Origin: Leptasterias polaris
Taxonomy: Eukaryota; Echinodermata; Asteroidea; Forcipulatida; Asteriidae
Length of the DNA: 64,000 nt
Assembly: GCA_037783415.1 (NCBI GenBank)
Contig: JAZGTN010000196.1
Location: 310,001-374,000, forward strand
Reading direction: 5' to 3'
How positions within the stretch are numbered: position 1 is the stretch's first letter; every line of letters begins with the position of its first letter. This document shows positions 11,302 through 22,856 of the stretch, one piece after another. Made by a program: the position numbers and the translations under genes. Under the pieces are notes generated by a model. It was not told the origin of the DNA. It saw nothing but the letters and a program-made list of their open reading frames with translations, and ran no database searches.

Positions 11302-11570
11302 CAACTATGCTCGTTATCAAACTTTTACTTGGAAACCCTTCAAATCCTTGCTTGTGTCACCAAGAAGTAGTTTCAAATGTTACAATGTCATTATTTTTTG
11401 GATTTTTTTTTTGTGTTTTATGTTCCCCGGTTCAAACAAAATGCAAAATAATAATAATAATAATAACAACTATGCTCGTTATCAAACTTATACTTGGCAA
11501 CCCTTCAAATCCTTGTTTGTGTCACCAAGAAGTAAATTCAAATGTTACAATGTCAATGTTTTTCGGATTT
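11302..11570 (+). repeat. Tandem duplication of about 165 bp around an (ATA)n tract
   Basis: The block starting CAACTATGCTCGTTATCAAAC occurs at about 11302 and 11467, with a short ATA repeat between. Both copies carry the words CAAATCCTTG and GTGTCACCAAGAAGTA in the same order. Confidence 0.75.
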
Positions 11571-11837
11571 TAACAAACACACCTCTTGCCAACTACAATT
11601 TAAAAACCCGATAAACTAGTAGAGAAAACAAGTCACGTCCAATTTCAAGTTCAACTCGGTGAGTTTACTATTATAATTACTGCACAAAAACCATACCACC
11701 GTAAAGTTAGAAACTAAAACCACTATTTTGTTGTTTCTCTACTCTAAAACTCAATTCAACCAAAGCGAGGCTACAAGGGAAGTTAGTCTGGCCCATAATT
11801 ATATCTCCACAATCCGTATGTGTTATTGTTATTGCAG

Positions 11838-11933
11838 ATAGGAACAACGCAATGAATAATGGAAGGTGGCCTCATTAAGGCTCAGTGGAAGAATGACATG
11901 TTGGTTACTGTTGGATACTCATGGAAGATAATG
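11838..11933 (+). other. Exon-like cassette 3 (96 bp)
   Basis: Nearly identical to cassette 1, including the acceptor, the out-of-frame upstream ATG, the MEGGLIKAQWKNDMLVTVGY reading and the GTAAGTT donor. The whole surrounding block is also shared with U1, so the similarity itself is not proof of coding constraint. Confidence 0.4.
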
Positions 11934-14563
11934 GTAAGTTAAAAACAATGAACGTTTTATTATACGATTCTTGAAAACTCGAAAGGAACGAATATTTAGT
12001 CAATTGAATGGTTTGGAAAACAACTGCCTGACCCGTATTCCCGCGTTTTTAGGGACTGTGGCTTATGGTGCTTATAACGACAGTGTATAGGCGCATATCA
12101 GAGACTGTTGAAACTTGCATATCACTGATCCAATGAATCCCTCAATGAATGATTACCTTAAATCTACAATGTTAAGCATTAAGAATTATATAATACTACA
12201 ATTGGTGGTTTGGGTTGTCATGGTTACACAGTACTCAATATATAGAATTCCATAATCGTACAGGAGCAAGTAAATCTATGGTCAGCCTTTGAACTGGTGT
12301 GCCCTGATTTATTATGAATAGTATTGGATTTTAACAATGGTCTGCTTGCCGACTGTAAAACATATCTTTTTAGAGAAAATGTACTCTGGCAGGCTTGGGT
12401 ATTTTGACCCTCACCCTGGTAAGAACAAATTCCATCATTAAATTTTACCTATGACCTTTGAAGAGAAAAAGAGACAAAAAACATAAAAAATGTTAGTTGA
12501 TACAACTTGTACAAATAACTGCTTCATGATTGACGAAACCTACAAAAGCGTGTCTTCTTATTAAATGTCCAGAAAAGGATCAACTTTTAAAGCAATTCTT
12601 GAAAGCAGGAAATGCATTTGCACATTAGTATTTCTTGAAATTAATGTATCAAAACCAAGATTGGAACAAATGTTCATCACCTGACGCAAAAATAGCTCAG
12701 TTATTGGCACTTTCATTTGGTGGAAGATATCGTGTTCATATAGGGACTGTAACAAACATTTGTGGGCGCATAGGATAATAGGTTGCTGAATCTTCGCATT
12801 TCACTGGTCTATCCCGAACCATTGGAATCTCACATTGAATGGTTACCTTACATCTACAATTCTATGCATTGAGGATTATATAATACTACAATGGATGTCT
12901 CTTGTTGTCATGGTTATGCAGTACTCAATCTATAGAATGTGGAAGCCTGTATTCTTCGTTAACAAAGGTCTGCTTGCCAATTGTAATGTGAAATACAACA
13001 GAACTGAAGACACACAAATCGATGTACGCGTTTACGCTAGCTATGGTTACCCATAAAATGCACACAAACTAGAATGTTTTTAGGTTACGAATGACCCCCC
13101 CCCCCCACACCCACTGAAAGAACAAAACCTACGTAGAACGTTCAAAGTAAAATATAAAAAATTCAAAAGTAAGTTAAGATAGAAATTCATTATTAGGCCT
13201 AGAAATGAATGTTTTAAAAACAGAGGTTGGAAGAAAAATTGCCTGTTCAGTTATTGTCACTTTCATTTGCTGTCAGGTATCGTATCCACATAGGGACCGT
13301 ATCCACATAGGGACCGTAACAATTATTTGTGGACGCTTAGGATTATAGGTTGCTGAATCTTAGCATTTCACTGGTATTTCCCGAACCATTGGAATCCCAC
13401 AATGAATGGTTACCTTACATCTACAATTCTATGTATTGAGAGTTATATAATACTACATTGGATGGCTCCTGTTGTCATGGTTATGCAGTACTCAATCTAT
13501 AGAATGTGGAAGCCTGCATTATTCGTTAGCATTATTCGTTCTGCATGTCAATTGTAATGTAAAATACAACAGATCTGGAGAAAAGGAAATCGATGTACGC
13601 TTTTGAGCTAGCTATGGTTTCCCATGAAATGCAGGCAAAGTAGAGTGTTTTTGAGTTTGGAATGACCTACCCCCCCCCCCCCGAAACATAAATAAAGAAC
13701 AAAACCTGCCTACTACTTTTAAAGTGACATAAAAAGGACGAACGAATTAAAGATAGAAAATAATGATAAAAATAAATGTCTTAAAATCGAGGTTTAAACA
13801 AAAATTGCCTGACACTAAGTTTGTTCAGTTAATGACACTTTCATTTGCTGTTAGGGATCGTGTCCGCATAGGGACGGTAACTAACATTTATGGATGCATA
13901 GGATTAACGATTGCTGAAACTTCGCATTTCATGGTTATGCGGTATTCTATAGAATTTCAAACCCATTTATAACCAGCAAACCTATATGAGTTAGAAGCCT
14001 ATGATCTGGTATGCCTTGGTTCATTGTGGATAACATCAAACGACAAACAAAGGAAATTCAACCACACTGCACTCTATAGAGATTTCCCAAAACAATGGTC
14101 TGCTGCCAATGGCAATGTAATATACCTTCGAACCAGTGAAACATCTCCATGTTGTTGCTAGCTAGCTCATGCCCATGCCTGCACAAACCAGGCACTTGGC
14201 GGAATTTTTTCCGGGTGTGTCTCCGCCCCCCCCCCCCCCCCACCTCCCCTGCCAATAATGAGCTTGGAATTTAACCCTCCGGATTCAAATAAAAGCAAAA
14301 ATGGCTCTAAAAAAATGTAGACAAAAAACAAAAAAAACATTGTTGTAATACAATTAGCGAATGCATTTTGAACGACTCCTAAAAGCTGGACAATTGTTTT
14401 CTTCTTAAGGTTTTTCTCTCTTGAAATCAAGGTATCCAAACCGAGGCTGGGAGGACAGCTGCCTAACACGGTTCAGTGATAAGCACTTTTCATGTTCTGT
14501 TTGGGAGCTTGTCCACATGGCGAAAATTCACTGGCATTTATAAAGGCCGCTAAACTTAGCATA

Positions 14564-15817
14564 TAGGTTTTCTCGGTCAAATTCAGCAAATGAGCAACCG
14601 ATTTCATTTTCGTGCGTTCGAATTAAAGCTATTTTGCCTCTCCAGTTGTTACTGCGTTTCAAATTCAGAATTCGGCCATTCAATTTAGTTTTGAGGCATT
14701 CAAATTCCTTTAGCACTGTGTTCAATTTAGCATATCGTCATTCTTTTTCGTGACACTAAATCATCATTCAATTTAGCAAAGCTGGTTCGACTGGAGTTTT
14801 TTACTGATTTATTTTTTTCAATTTCGTAAAGAGCCAATCAATTTCGCTAAATGAGAATTCAAATAAGTACGACTTAAGAAATACAAATAAACAGATAAAC
14901 TTTAATTCACTTTAATTCAGGCAAACCTTATTTTCTTTAGTTAGGCCTATGTTTCCAGTACACTTTACATGGGGCCCTTGAGGTGTTTTTTTTCTTCTTT
15001 GTTTTCTTCTTTATTTTATTTTTTATTATTATTTTTTTTGGGGGGGGGGATCTTTGGTTAACTGACCGAGACCTAATTTGTTTTGGTGTCTGAATGGGTT
15101 GTTTCTTTATGTAATTTTTTTTATATTTTTTGTTTCATTGTTGATGTTGTTTCTTCCTCAACCATCAATCTGTTGGCGTGCCAGACATCTTGGCATATAC
15201 GTTTGGGTATGGTTGTACCACTGCATGCACTTCACTTGGGTGATGGCATCAACGCTCTGAATGGCTGCTTGTTGAAGGAGATTGCACCTCCACTGCTGCA
15301 TGTACATTCCTGCTTGTTGGGCAGCCTGTCTGTCTCCGACACGTTGTTGCCACTCAGGTAACCCAAGGATGCGTTTAACTGCAGCCTTGAATGCAGAGTG
15401 TGCCATCTCCGTGCTGTTCAGGAATGGGGAGTAGGGACCACGAGCTGCCATTTCTAGAAATATGCGTGTTAAACTAGTGCCAATAAGTTAACCCTATTTA
15501 TGCCCTTAACATTCGAAAGGAAACAAAAGTTTAACAGAGCGTTTTTTAGATTGTACAAATTCCCGAAATGACTGCCCATAAATGAATTTGAATGACTAAA
15601 CACACGCCTCAAAAAGTTCCTGCGAATTTGAATGCTGCTTTGTTGAATTGTTAAATTGAAAGATTATTTTGTTAAATCGAATGACACAACAGAACATTTG
15701 ACTAGTCATAAAACGAAATCGAATGACCCTTTTCAGTAGCATTCGATTTCGCGCGAAATAGAATAGCGTCGTGGTTAAATTGGCTGCTCATTTGCCGAAA
15801 TTGACCGAGAAAACCTA
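14564..15817 (-). mobile_element. Tc1/mariner-like element with TA target duplication
   Basis: The left end TAGGTTTTCTCGGTCAA at 14564 is matched in reverse complement at the right end (15801-15817), with similarity continuing inward for about 45 bp in all. Each end abuts TA, the usual Tc1/mariner target duplication. The element sits inside a block of the diverged array, whose sequence resumes at 15820. Both subterminal regions repeat ATTCAATTTA-like words in opposite orientation. The interior carries a transposase remnant (15158-15451, minus), too short for activity, so the copy is deleted or non-autonomous. Confidence 0.8.
15158..15451 (-). pseudogene. Tc1/mariner-like DDE transposase C-terminal remnant
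   Basis: The 97-residue frame opens with MAARGPYSPFLNSTEMAHSA. PYSP-x-LN-x-x-E is the block around the last catalytic acidic residue in DDE_3-type transposases of the Tc1/mariner group, where the usual form is PYSPxLNPIE. The rest is helical and charged. The DNA-binding part and the first two catalytic acids are absent. Its place inside an element with TA target duplication and matching ends supports the assignment. A splice acceptor-like TTTCTAG just upstream means it could be a last exon, but no upstream exon was found inside the element. Confidence 0.6.
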
Positions 15818-17109
15818 TATTAATACGGATCTTCTCCAAACCATCGGAATCCCACAATGATTGGTTACCAACATCTTTAATTCTGTGCAATGAGATTTAT
15901 GTAATACTACAATAGATCTGTTTGGTTACCGTTATAGTTTACCATGACAATGGCAGAACTTAATCTTTGGGGATAAAAAACATGAATACTGGAAGATTTC
16001 CCCTTTCCAGTATAATGTATCCAAACCGAGGCTGGAGGGACAATTGCCTGACTCTATTTTGGTTCAGTTTTTGATCACTGTTCACGTACTGTTGGGAACC
16101 GTGAAAAAAGGACTGTTACAAAATTTTGCAAACGATTGTTGAAGTTTAGTAACCAAGACTCAAGCTAGTAAAAACTAAGCCGTGGCGTTGACAAGTACGA
16201 ATTGAAGATCTGACTCTCGGGATGTCCTTCATGGTAGACCGTATTGAGACTGCCACCGTTAATTTGACATACCGCCCTCACTCACTCTGCTTTCTCTGGC
16301 GTGCGCTCTTAACATGAAAAGGGCGGAATCCCACAAAGACCTATGTGATTTTGAATTGAAGTTATTTAATTAATGCTATACTCTTTGCAGAACTCATGAT
16401 TCATGTAGCAATTTGTATCATCTGTAAATCACAGGTGAATCATTCCTTGTCATTTCCCCAAACACGATCCCATCATGTGTTATATTTCTATGTTTTTGAA
16501 GACAATTGAAGATATAAATGATACTTTGACTCAAGTTAATAAACCATTGGCAGTGAAGTCCCATCTTGGGGCAAAGGCGATTTTACGAACTGTTTTATAC
16601 ATTAAGCCATTCATTGTGCATTTTTTAAAATCTCAAGTTGACGGGGCCGGGAGTTCAGGAATCTGAAGTGGGGTGGGGCTTCCTACGCGCATCTATTGCA
16701 TACGTCACTAAAGAACAACTTGCTGTTTTATTCATTCATTTAATTCTGTGTTTGGATCTACATGCGTTTTATGTCAGATGCACCCTTGACCCTACTAACC
16801 CCTTTCAGTGTCAGCTATCCCTTAAGACGATTCATCACTTCAGGCTTCAATCTCATTCACTGCATAATGGGGACATGTTTTTTCCTCTCAGCCTCGATTT
16901 GAAAATTCATACTTGCGAGTGCAAAAGATCGATGTTTCAATTAGTGGGGCTTTTCGGTGCTCTTGTTATTGGTTACCACGTTACCATTGTCTGTTCCTTT
17001 CTGTATGTTAAACTCAATGAATCTAAACCAAGTCTGTAGGAATAATTAGTCAGGTTTTGTAATTATATCGTTAGAATCTTTGTTTGTCTTTATTTGTTAT
17101 TGAACACAG

Positions 17110-17201
17110 GAACACATTACAAAAACTGATAAAAGATGGCCCGATTAAGTCTCAGTGGAAGACTGTGTTGGTTGCTCTCCATATACTCTTTGAATAAAAT
17201 G
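17110..17201 (+). other. Exon-like cassette 4 (92 bp, diverged)
   Basis: The acceptor TTTGTTATTGAACACAG precedes it and the donor GTAAGTAAA follows. It reads DGPIKSQWKTVLVALHILFE and then a stop just before the donor, so it aligns with cassettes 1-3 over the G-x-IK-x-QWK core. Keeping the splice words through this much divergence is notable, but the in-frame stop argues against an internal coding exon. Confidence 0.35.
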
Positions 17202-19174
17202 GTAAGTAAACAAAATGAGTAAAGTTGCAAAAGATTACTTAAAGCTCGAAATGAATTACTTTTTAGTCAATATAAGTGTTGTTAATCTTTTTATTAATGT
17301 GTCTTAACCGAGACTTGGAAAACATTTGCGTTACCTGTAATTGTTTCAGGTAAAAATTGCTTTGTGTCGTGTAGGCCTACTGTAGGAACATCAAAGTGTA
17401 AACTTATAAGAATTTCAATGGTCCTTCCCTAGTCATCGAAATCCCACACTAAATTTTAAAGACACATCTACAGTTCTATGCATTGAGAGTTATATAATAC
17501 TTCAAACTAAGGAGATTCAACCGCACTGCATTCTATAAGGTCTTTCTAAACAATGGCCCGCTTGCCAATTGCATTGTTAAGTACCTCTAAACCAGTTACA
17601 AATCTATACGCGTATTCTTGCTGTCTTGCTCACGTTAACCACGGCCTACACAGATCAGGCCCTTGGCTGTTTTTCTCTTGGGTTCACCACCACCCCCCCC
17701 CCCCCCCCCCGGCCTCCGCAAAACTCCCGAAAAATGAAGTCTACCTTACGACTTCAAGTAAAGGGGGAAAAGATCAACAACAAAATATTACGTGTTTTAT
17801 TGCAGGAAGAACGTGTGGCTTTTTGTGTAGTGACCCTGAAAAGGGCCAACATTTGGAGCGATTCCTGAATGTTAAAAAGACATAACAAACAAATAAAAAC
17901 ATTATAAGCTTTTTCTCCCATCATTGTGTCCAAACCGAGGCTGGGAGGACAGCTGCCTAACTCGGTTATGTGATAGGCAGTTTTCGTGTACTGATGGGGA
18001 CCGTGTCCACATAGCAGCCATGACCACAAATTACGGGTATAGGCCTACCACAGATTGCCGAACTTAGCATTTCACGGAGCTTCCCGAACCATCGGAGTCT
18101 TACAATTATTGATTATCTTTCAATTTTGTGCAATGGGAATTATATACCATGGACCATTTTGGTTGTCATTGTCGAGTAGCTGGTACTTTTTCCCCTTTTA
18201 AAGTTCAATGTATCCAAACCGAGGCTGGAGGAACAATAGACTCAACCTATTTTGGTTCCGTGATACTCACTTTCAATAATGGACCGTGAAAGGGGGACAG
18301 TCGATCACGCCAATTTGCGAATTAAAGGCAGTTAAATCTACCAATGAAATCCTGCATTGAAGGCTTTTGTTACACTTACAACTCTATGACTGTTATGCAA
18401 CTGTTCATGTCTTTTCGAGGTTCCGTAGGCTATAGTTTAATCGGAACCGATTAATATAACCGTTCATGGTTGTTATTCGGGAAGGCAGTTTCATTGTTCA
18501 ATATAATGCGCTGTATACATGAAGTTGATGGAATCCCACAAGAACTAATAACTTTTCGAAATAAAGTTATGCAATTATTGGTGATGCTGTACAATACTCT
18601 TGTTACATATATATTGGCAAGATCTGAATTGAGCAATCCTTAATCGGCCTCGATAAGCACCGACGTAGTGCCTGAATGCACTGCTAAGTACAGAAAAAAG
18701 CACTTTGGCATGCAGGCTAAGGTACTTTGACTCTCAACCTCGAAAAAACAAAATAGAAAGAAAAACAATCCTTTATAATTCCTTCTTTTCGAGCAATTCT
18801 TGAAAGCTAGAAATATTTATGTCTACTGTAGGATTTTCTCACTGTATCGGAACCGAGATTGTACCAAAAATGTATCGCCTGACGCCAAACTTGTTTGGTT
18901 ATTGACACTTTCATTTGCTGTTTGGGATTTTGTCCACATAGGGACCGTAGCAAACATTATGGACGCATACATGTAGGATTAAAGGTTGCTGAAACTTAGC
19001 ATTTCACTTGTCTTTCCCGAACCATCCGAATCCCACAATAAATGGTTACCTTACATCTACAATTATTCTGTGCTATTAGAATTATATAATACTACAATGG
19101 TTGCTTCAGTTGTCATGGTTACTTAAGCAGCACTCAATCTATAGAATTCAGAAAACCGTAAAGCAACAAGTAAA

Positions 19175-20060
19175 CCAACGGATTAGCATTTTGTTATTGA
19201 TTGCCTTTTGTTGGTGATTGGATTCTCATTGCCATTTTATTATCATTCGTAGGCTGCCGAAGGAATCTTCAGGGAAACATTATTTCAGCACATATTATTT
19301 CTTTATCCACCGTTTTTCAAGTTTTACTCAGATATCTCAACCAGCCCTAAGATTAGCCTAGGCCTTTGGTAAATGTTTGTTTTTAAAAGTTTATGAAATT
19401 GTTATTTTGGTGTTGTTTACGGGTTTTTGAGGCATTGTATTGTTGATAAACTAACCGCGCTGGTTAGCATGGGCGGCCGCTTGTAAGCAAAACATTTAAT
19501 CGTGTTCACATTAAATGTTTTAACCAAACTCCCGTTTTTCTGCAACCTCCCATGATTTATTTCTTTGTTTCCAACAAATTCAACGTTATTCTTTTGTATT
19601 TATGTTACATTGTCGCAAACTGTGGGTGTCTGTTTTTGTTTTGCATTTGTGACTTTCCATAGTTTTCCAGTCTCGTTTGGCAAAAATTTAGACTGTGACG
19701 TTGTATTCAGTTTTGCAGCACACGTGCGTTGGTCTCTGGAAAATAATCGAGTTGTACATAGCGCCCTCTGTTGTTGATGATGAGAAATATAAATACATTT
19801 TACAAATGTCAAAGTTTACTAAAATACGTCCTCTGTACATTCTGAGAGTAAATTGTCAGGTAAGCGAACATTAACCCGTTAAAAACAAAGTTTATGAGAT
19901 GGAAAGATAAGCTGGAGGGTAGTACTGTTGCTAGTACATCATAAGGCTTAATGTTTTGTGGTAAAAGGTGTGTTTTTATCAGTCCAAACTGTGCAAAGTT
20001 TTGTCAGTCGCTCAGCTCAGTACAGGTGTAGGTCAACAGTCGTACAGCGCACTCTAGAGT
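19175..20060. other. No gene seen; isolated TATA-like word
   Basis: No supported reading frame. A TATAAATA word lies at about 19788, shortly after GCGCCCTCTGTTG, a short word also seen in other invertebrate repeats. There is no downstream exon to support a promoter. Confidence 0.4.
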
Positions 20061-20076
20061 CTAGCCCTGGTGTGGT

Positions 20077-20112
20077 AGGACGTCAGTATCCGTTGCACTG
20101 CACTGACGTCCT
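20077..20112. other. Short hairpin, 11-bp perfect stem
   Basis: AGGACGTCAGT at 20077-20087 is the exact reverse complement of ACTGACGTCCT at 20102-20112, with a 14-nt loop. Each arm contains ACGTCA. Isolated and of unknown role. Confidence 0.6.
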
Positions 20113-20394
20113 GTGTATAACTGATGGAGGTAGGTATAAAGCGTCTGTACAATAAAAACAAGTTTTCAACTAATGTTTAAAAATGTTTTTACCTGATTTA
20201 AGAAGCTGGAAGTTCCTTAAATTATTCTTGGTGTCCTAAAATACACTTTTGATGATTCCACAAAAAACAGTTTTATATCCATGGGTGACATTATTTCAGA
20301 GAATAAATCGGAGTTCTTTACTTCTGTTATCATTTTGTACCAATTGCCCGCGTGAGTATAATTATGTGCACGTGCTGAACATGCATAGCAACCC

Positions 20395-20568
20395 AATCGT
20401 CTGTATGTTCGAGTTGTGGGCGTGTTTTAGCCCAGGTTAAACTCCTACGTTGCGTACAACGCAACAGAGTCCAGGGTATGATCGTCTGTCGCGCATGCAT
20501 GTTCGAGTTGTGGGCGTGTTAGCCCAGGTTAAACTCCTACGCTGCGTACAACAGAGTCCAGGGTATGA
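20395..20568 (+). repeat. Tandem duplication of about 85 bp
   Basis: ATGTTCGAGTTGTGGGCGTG, then TTAGCCCAGGTTAAACTCC and GAGTCCAGGGTATGA, occur twice in order, the first copy near 20405-20480 and the second near 20498-20568. They differ by short indels. Confidence 0.85.
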
Positions 20569-20665
20569 AGGTCCCGTACCATTATTGCAAAAAAAACATT
20601 TTTCATGATTTTACTTGATGGAGGAAGTTGAAACTTTGTTTACATATTCCTTTAGCCCACCTTGT

Positions 20666-20718
20666 TGGGCTGTAATGGCTCTCTTTTAACATCGGTTAAC
20701 ACTCACCATTACAGCCCA
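20666..20718. other. Hairpin, 13-bp perfect stem
   Basis: TGGGCTGTAATGG at 20666-20678 and its exact reverse complement at 20706-20718 flank a 27-nt loop. This may be the end of a small foldback element; no neighbouring copy was found in the window. Confidence 0.6.
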
Positions 20719-20719
20719 C

Positions 20720-21500
20720 TATCCATACATGTCTCAAACGCGAAGTTTTTAAAGTACAAGCAAGTCGTACCTCTTTGATCGCAAATTTCTCCCGTTTATA
20801 AACATCCCATACTACTCCAACCTACCTTACTTTGTTCCTTACATCTGAGGAATTTTTATGATACATTCCATGGCTTACCAAATGATGGCTTCATTTAAAT
20901 ATGATTTTTTGAAAATGGCAAAAAAAAAACGGTGTACAAAAATCGCATTGAAGTTCGTCGTGCCAGGGGGCCGCCATCTTACTTATGATTCGCTGTCTGT
21001 TAATCATGAGAAAGTCGGGGCACCCGGCTGATCTACCAAGTCATTAATAAGATGATGTCGCGGTATAACTTATGTTGCTCACCCAATGAACATGCAACTT
21101 GTAAAGCTACACATGCAGCGTCACGGGTTCTTGCATATTCATTAGATGGGCAAGTCTCAAGCTATACAGTACCGTGCGACGTCACCTCTTACATACAAGA
21201 AGCACTTTGTGAAGTACATGTATCAAGTCAGTCTCTGCACTGGATGGTTGGAAAATTCCGACAAATTGAGACATTTATGTTTTTGATGTGATTATTTTAT
21301 GTAATGATTTGATTTTGTGTAGGTTGCCATGTTGGTTGTCTCTTGGACAGGTTTGGCTGCTGTTGGAATGGATGACAATGAGAACATGCCAACATGGAAC
21401 GTGAGAATTACATCGATGAAGGTACACCAACATGGATTGTGGTGACATCATTAAAGGTATTTGATAGATGTTCATTTTGCATCAGGGATATAGAATATTA
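20720..21500. other. No supported gene; one YY1-like word and one weak exon-like piece
   Basis: GGGGCCGCCATCTTAC at about 20967-20982 contains a YY1-type motif, common in metazoan promoters and also in some repeats. Near 21355-21422 a short stretch reads MDDNENMPTWNVRITSMK between an AG and a GTAC. Neither is enough for a gene call. Confidence 0.3.
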
Positions 21501-21504
21501 CATG

Positions 21505-21600
21505 GTTTTCCCATACACTAATGTGTGTAAAGCACTGTATACTCTGTAATTTCCTGAGTCCTGAGAAAGAAAAAATCCTCAGGGTTATTACTTGGGTGGT
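21505..21600 (-). repeat. Tail fragment of the tRNA-derived SINE
   Basis: Words GTGTGTAAAGCACTGTATAC, CCTGAGTCCTGAG and a short A run match the part next to the tRNA-like head at 60660-60720. The tRNA-like head itself is missing or decayed. Confidence 0.5.
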
Positions 21601-22850
21601 TTTAAGGTACATGTATTTTCCAAAATGTTGAGCCTGATGTTTTGTCAAGTCTCAAATGGTTACCAAGCTGTTGTTGTGCACTCAATGTAGGTTTCTCTGA
21701 TGTCCATTGCATCCAAACTGCCTAACCTATACTTATTCAACTCTCCAAAATGTTCCAAAGGTGATATTGTGCCATGTCTTAAATAGCGTGTTGTCCTGTC
21801 CTTGAAAAACTTGCAAATATCTTGAGTTTTCAATATACTTTATATCCTCTCCAAACTTGGTTTGTGGATTGGTCATGGAATTCCGAAACAGCCTATAGTT
21901 TTTAGACCCAAGGGTCAAATGTGATGGTCATTATGCTTGAACCTGTTCTAGGTTCACAGACACTGCAGTTCTGTAGTAACTATCTGAACTGCTATCACTC
22001 CAAGCACTGCTCACTGCCAGAGGGTGCTATCATTTCTCTTATCGCTTTCACAGGAGTGTCTTGGGAACTTTGCAGAATCTGTGGAGGATTATGCCTATGT
22101 TATGTTTTTGATAAGCTCAATAGCGGTACATAATTTATGATTGTGTTTGCCTGGCAGACTTTCAGTCTGGCATCTGGATGTCTGGTGATGTCTTTGCATG
22201 TAACTCTATGATGCCGCATAAACTGTAAAACTTGTTACATTTTCATGACACAATTGCAGTGTACATGTATGTATGCAAAGTACTACGATCAAACTTGTTT
22301 TTTTCCAGACTGAATCATAGTGACTATTCACTACAATGCTGCGTGGTTAAATGATTGCAACGTGTATGACTGTGGCACAGATTGATTATTTTGATCTTTA
22401 GTATTCTAGTAATTTAGAGAGTTTCTGATTGTAGACTTAAGCCATAAAGAAGGAAGTTAAAATGTCCTTACATGTATTTTTTTGTTTCCGTGCTACTCAG
22501 TTGGCTAGTGAACTTACAACTACTTGGGAGGAATATAGGCCTACATGAATCCCGCACATTATTTTGTATTTTGGTCAGTAATAGGCTGCAAAATTCAATG
22601 CACCGTGTTTGTGCATGCAACGAGACAACACTTTGACTAAAAAGTCCAGGCATAATTAATCTGGATGGCCAGATTGCAGCCTTGGGGTAAGCTGGTAGTG
22701 GACACTTTTGTCTGGTGTTGTGGTCTTGCTTGGGGTGGGGGGGGGGGGGGGGAGTGTGTCCTGCCACTTTTTTAAATATAATTTTTAAATATTTAAGGAA
22801 ATTTAGTTTATCTACTGTACTAACTGTTCTTTTTCGTGTAAGTCGTTCCC
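21600..22850. other. No gene seen
   Basis: Unremarkable AT-rich sequence with a G tract at 22735-22752. No exon or mobile element could be supported. Confidence 0.5.
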
Positions 22851-22856
22851 CTCCAT

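Larger units (their letters stand above)
11970..19170 (+). repeat. Array of diverged direct repeats (about eleven blocks of 250-560 bp)
   Basis: A common series of words recurs in order: GGACCGT near a CACATAGGG, GTTGCTGAAACTTAGCATTT, CCCGAACCATCGGAATCCC, GGTTACCTTACATCTACAAT, TATATAATACTACAATGG, GTCATGGTTATGCAGTACTC, ATCTATAGAAT. Recognisable blocks start near 11970, 12590, 13180, 13760, 14395 (continuing after an insertion at 15818), 16015, 17240, 17885, 18200 and 18820, with the earliest relative at 8620. Blocks differ by indels and truncations. No protein frame is shared among them. This is either an old tandem array or several copies of one element. Confidence 0.75.

Noticed and set aside
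21355..21422. Short exon reading MDDNENMPTWNVRITSMK
   Set aside because: Splice words are weak, there is no repeat or partner exon, and the length is within chance.
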